DNA of 6,825 nt from JAPLLS01 sp041309145 (GTDB lineage Bacteria > Omnitrophota > Gorgyraeia > Gygaellales > Profunditerraquicolaceae), in assembly GCA_041309145.1 (NCBI GenBank), contig JBFZAG010000035.1, positions 1 to 6,825 of the forward strand, in the 5' to 3' direction. The translations under genes were made by a program, and so were the position numbers. Shown here in pieces: positions 5,099 to 6,825 of this stretch. Every line of letters begins with the position of its first letter. Position 1 is the stretch's first letter. The notes under the pieces were generated by a model, which had not been told where the DNA came from, did no database searches, and was given only the letters and a program-made list of their open reading frames with translations.

Positions 5099-6565
5099 AT
5101 GTCCGCAACCGGAAATTTTAAGCTGAATTTTATTCCCGGGATTAACAATCCTGACTTGGTGGGGCTGGAGTTAAGCGCATCCAGTCTAAAGATCTGTTAT
5201 ATCCGGGCTTCTGCCGGCAGAAAAGAACTGGTCGCCTTAAGCATACGCAATATTAACAATGTTTCTGAAGAAGAAATCGCCAAATCGGTAATAGCTTTTA
5301 GCCGGGAACAAAAGATCAAAAAGCCTTATTACGTGCTTTGCGTGCCCTCGCAGCTGGTGATCACTAAGAATATTGAAGTTCCTTCGATCGACCATAAAGA
5401 AATCCGCGAAATAGTTAATCTCCAGGCCGGAAGGCATACCCCGTATTCCCGGGAAGAAGTGATCGTCGATTTCGTTCCTATCGGCACTTACAAGCAGAAC
5501 TACACTAAGGTACTGCTTTTGATCGTCAATGCCAGCGTGGTCAAGAAAGAGTTTGCCTTCCTGGAAAAAGCCGGGATAAAACTCAAAAAGGCTGTTTTAG
5601 CTCAGGAAGGTATCGCCGCTTTTGCCGCAAGATCTTTCAGGTTCGATCCGGCCAGCGTTACCGCGCTTGTGCTTATAGACTCTGCGGCCACGGATTTCTC
5701 TATATTTTTCAAGAATAAAGTTATTTTTATCCGCTCTATACCTATTGGCAAGCAGCATTTGTCTGAAGGCCGGGAAAAGTTCCTGGAAGAAGTGAAAAAA
5801 TCCCTGGATTCTTACCAGGTCGAAAACATCGAGAAAGCGCCGGCCCTGCTGATTTTAACCGGCGCTCTGGAGGGGTTGGACGGCCTGGATACTTTTATTA
5901 ACGAAGCCGTGCATATTCCGGTCAGGAGCGTGGCGTATCTTTCGGCCATCCCGAAAGCTTTGAAGTCTTTCGCCGCTGCGAAAGACAGTCAGGAATCGTC
6001 TTTCTTGCAAGTGGCCGGACCGCTTTTGGCCTTAAGCGAATGCCGAAGCAGCTTTATCCCGGAAGAAGTCAAGTATAAAATGACTTTGGCCCGTCGGGCA
6101 AGGGATCTGATGGTCACGGCTGTGGCGCTTCTGACCATATTGGTCTTGTTTTTCATGATGATGATCACCGCGGTATATTTTAAGAATGCCTACTTGAAGA
6201 AACTGGAAGACAAATATCAAAACCTGGGCAGCGAAGCCGGTAAGCTGGAAAAAGAATATCAGAAAAACAACCTGATCCGCTCTTATTTGTCAGGCCGAGG
6301 GTCTTCGGTGAATGCCTTGATCCAGCTTTATCATCTTGCCCCGCTTGATCTTAACTTGAGTTACATCAAGTTTGAGAACGGAGGGAAATTCATCATCAGG
6401 GGCACAGCGGAATCGATGGCTACCGTGTTTTCTTTTAACGGGAGCATGGAAAAATCGAAGGTTTTCAAGGATGTCAAGATAAAATATACCACCAAGCGAA
6501 TCGAAGGTCAGAAAAATTTCATCGATTTTGAGATAAACTGCCTGATCAAGAAGGCCGCATTATGA
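5099..6565 (+). CDS. gspL: GspL-like protein: PilM actin-like domain joined to PilN-like periplasmic domain
   Basis: The product is 488 residues. Residues ~19-330 form a PilM/GspL actin-like cytoplasmic domain: VGLELSASSLKI (21-32) corresponds to the first phosphate loop, LVLIDSAATDFSIFF (~190-204) to the second, and LLILTGALEGLDGL (~250-263) to the adenosine loop. Each is degenerate relative to ATP-binding PilM proteins (DxG and GG residues missing), so nucleotide binding is doubtful, as for GspL. One membrane helix follows (~337-361, rich in Leu/Met/Val), then a Lys/Glu-rich coiled coil (~362-390), then a ~95-residue PilN-like ferredoxin-fold domain (YIKFENGGKFIIRGTA). GspL recruits the GspE ATPase to the membrane and pairs with GspM. 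A weak GAAAGAG (5081-5087) precedes the ATG. The stop overlaps the next start as ATGA. Calling it a PilM-PilN fusion is equally fair; the architecture is certain in outline, the gene name less so. Confidence 0.82.
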   Translation: MSATGNFKLNFIPGINNPDLVGLELSASSLKICYIRASAGRKELVALSIRNINNVSEEEIAKSVIAFSREQKIKKPYYVLCVPSQLVITKNIEVPSIDHKEIREIVNLQAGRHTPYSREEVIVDFVPIGTYKQNYTKVLLLIVNASVVKKEFAFLEKAGIKLKKAVLAQEGIAAFAARSFRFDPASVTALVLIDSAATDFSIFFKNKVIFIRSIPIGKQHLSEGREKFLEEVKKSLDSYQVENIEKAPALLILTGALEGLDGLDTFINEAVHIPVRSVAYLSAIPKALKSFAAAKDSQESSFLQVAGPLLALSECRSSFIPEEVKYKMTLARRARDLMVTAVALLTILVLFFMMMITAVYFKNAYLKKLEDKYQNLGSEAGKLEKEYQKNNLIRSYLSGRGSSVNALIQLYHLAPLDLNLSYIKFENGGKFIIRGTAESMATVFSFNGSMEKSKVFKDVKIKYTTKRIEGQKNFIDFEINCLIKKAAL

Positions 6566-6825
6566 TAAAACTGCCTAAAATCACCCAGCTTTTAAGCACG
6601 GCAGCCCAGCTTTCCAAAAAGGATAAGATCTTGCTTTACAGCGCGATCATCATCGTATCGCTGTGGCTGTTTGACTGGTTGGTCATCAGGACGTTTTCCG
6701 GATTGACCGCGGGTCTGGACAAGCGGATCGAAGAGCAAGAATCCCAGATCAAAGCTAATTTAAAGATCCTGACCCAAAAGAACAGGATAAATATCCAGAG
6801 GGCTAATTACGTTTCTTACCTGGGC
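6562..6825 (+). CDS. GspM/PilO-like assembly protein, N-terminal part (3' partial)
   Basis: Eighty-eight codons are visible before the window ends, with no stop. The ATG shares the ATGA overlap (6562-6565) with the upstream stop, the tightest form of translational coupling. The product begins with a short basic amphipathic stretch (residues 1-22, MIKLPKITQLL then SKKDK), then a single membrane helix (~24-42, ILLYSAIIIVSLWLFDWLV), then a charged Lys/Glu/Gln-rich coiled coil (~52-80). That layout is shared by GspM and PilO, bitopic inner-membrane proteins whose periplasmic coiled coil pairs with GspL/PilN and whose C-terminal ferredoxin-like domain, not visible here, completes the dimer. Position directly after the GspL/PilMN-like gene is the expected one. 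I cannot distinguish GspM from PilO with the C-terminal half missing. Confidence 0.75.
   Translation, partial: MIKLPKITQLLSTAAQLSKKDKILLYSAIIIVSLWLFDWLVIRTFSGLTAGLDKRIEEQESQIKANLKILTQKNRINIQRANYVSYLG

Overview
The window is a single, tightly packed, plus-strand operon fragment encoding the inner-membrane platform and pseudopilus of a type II secretion system (T2SS) or closely related type IV filament machine. Coding covers essentially everything: the largest gap between genes is 17 bases and several neighbours overlap. There are no RNA genes, insertion sequences, CRISPR arrays, terminators or convincing internal promoters, and both ends cut through genes. The organism is a diderm bacterium, since T2SS needs an outer membrane. 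Base composition is near 50% G+C. The mix of Gsp-type pseudopilins with PilM/PilN/PilO-like assembly proteins, plus an unusual ATPase tail, suits a poorly sampled lineage (Omnitrophota- or Elusimicrobiota-like is my guess, low confidence) better than a classical gammaproteobacterium.

Layout, left to right: (1) 3-530, C-terminal end of a GspE/PilB-type secretion ATPase whose reading frame runs without a stop into a complete PilZ domain carrying both c-di-GMP-binding motifs. (2) 532-1764, gspF, the polytopic platform protein. (3) 1782-2672, an exported HExxH zinc metallopeptidase of the peptidase MA-like (gluzincin) type, an unexpected insertion between gspF and gspG. (4) 2685-3092, gspG, major pseudopilin. 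(5) 3067-3516, a GspI-like minor pseudopilin. (6) 3494-4105, a GspJ-like minor pseudopilin. (7) 4089-5093, gspK, the large tip pseudopilin. (8) 5099-6565, a GspL-like protein that reads as a PilM actin-like domain joined through one membrane helix to a PilN-like periplasmic domain. (9) 6562-6825, the N-terminal part of a GspM/PilO-like protein, cut by the window end.

Functionally, the ATPase would drive GspF to extrude a pseudopilus of GspG capped by the I-J-K tip complex. The GspL/PilMN and GspM/PilO proteins would link the cytoplasmic ATPase to the periplasmic part. The PilZ tail suggests the motor is gated directly by c-di-GMP. The embedded metallopeptidase could be a secreted substrate or a periplasmic accessory of the machine. 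No gspH, gspC, gspD or prepilin peptidase gene is seen; these may lie outside the window.
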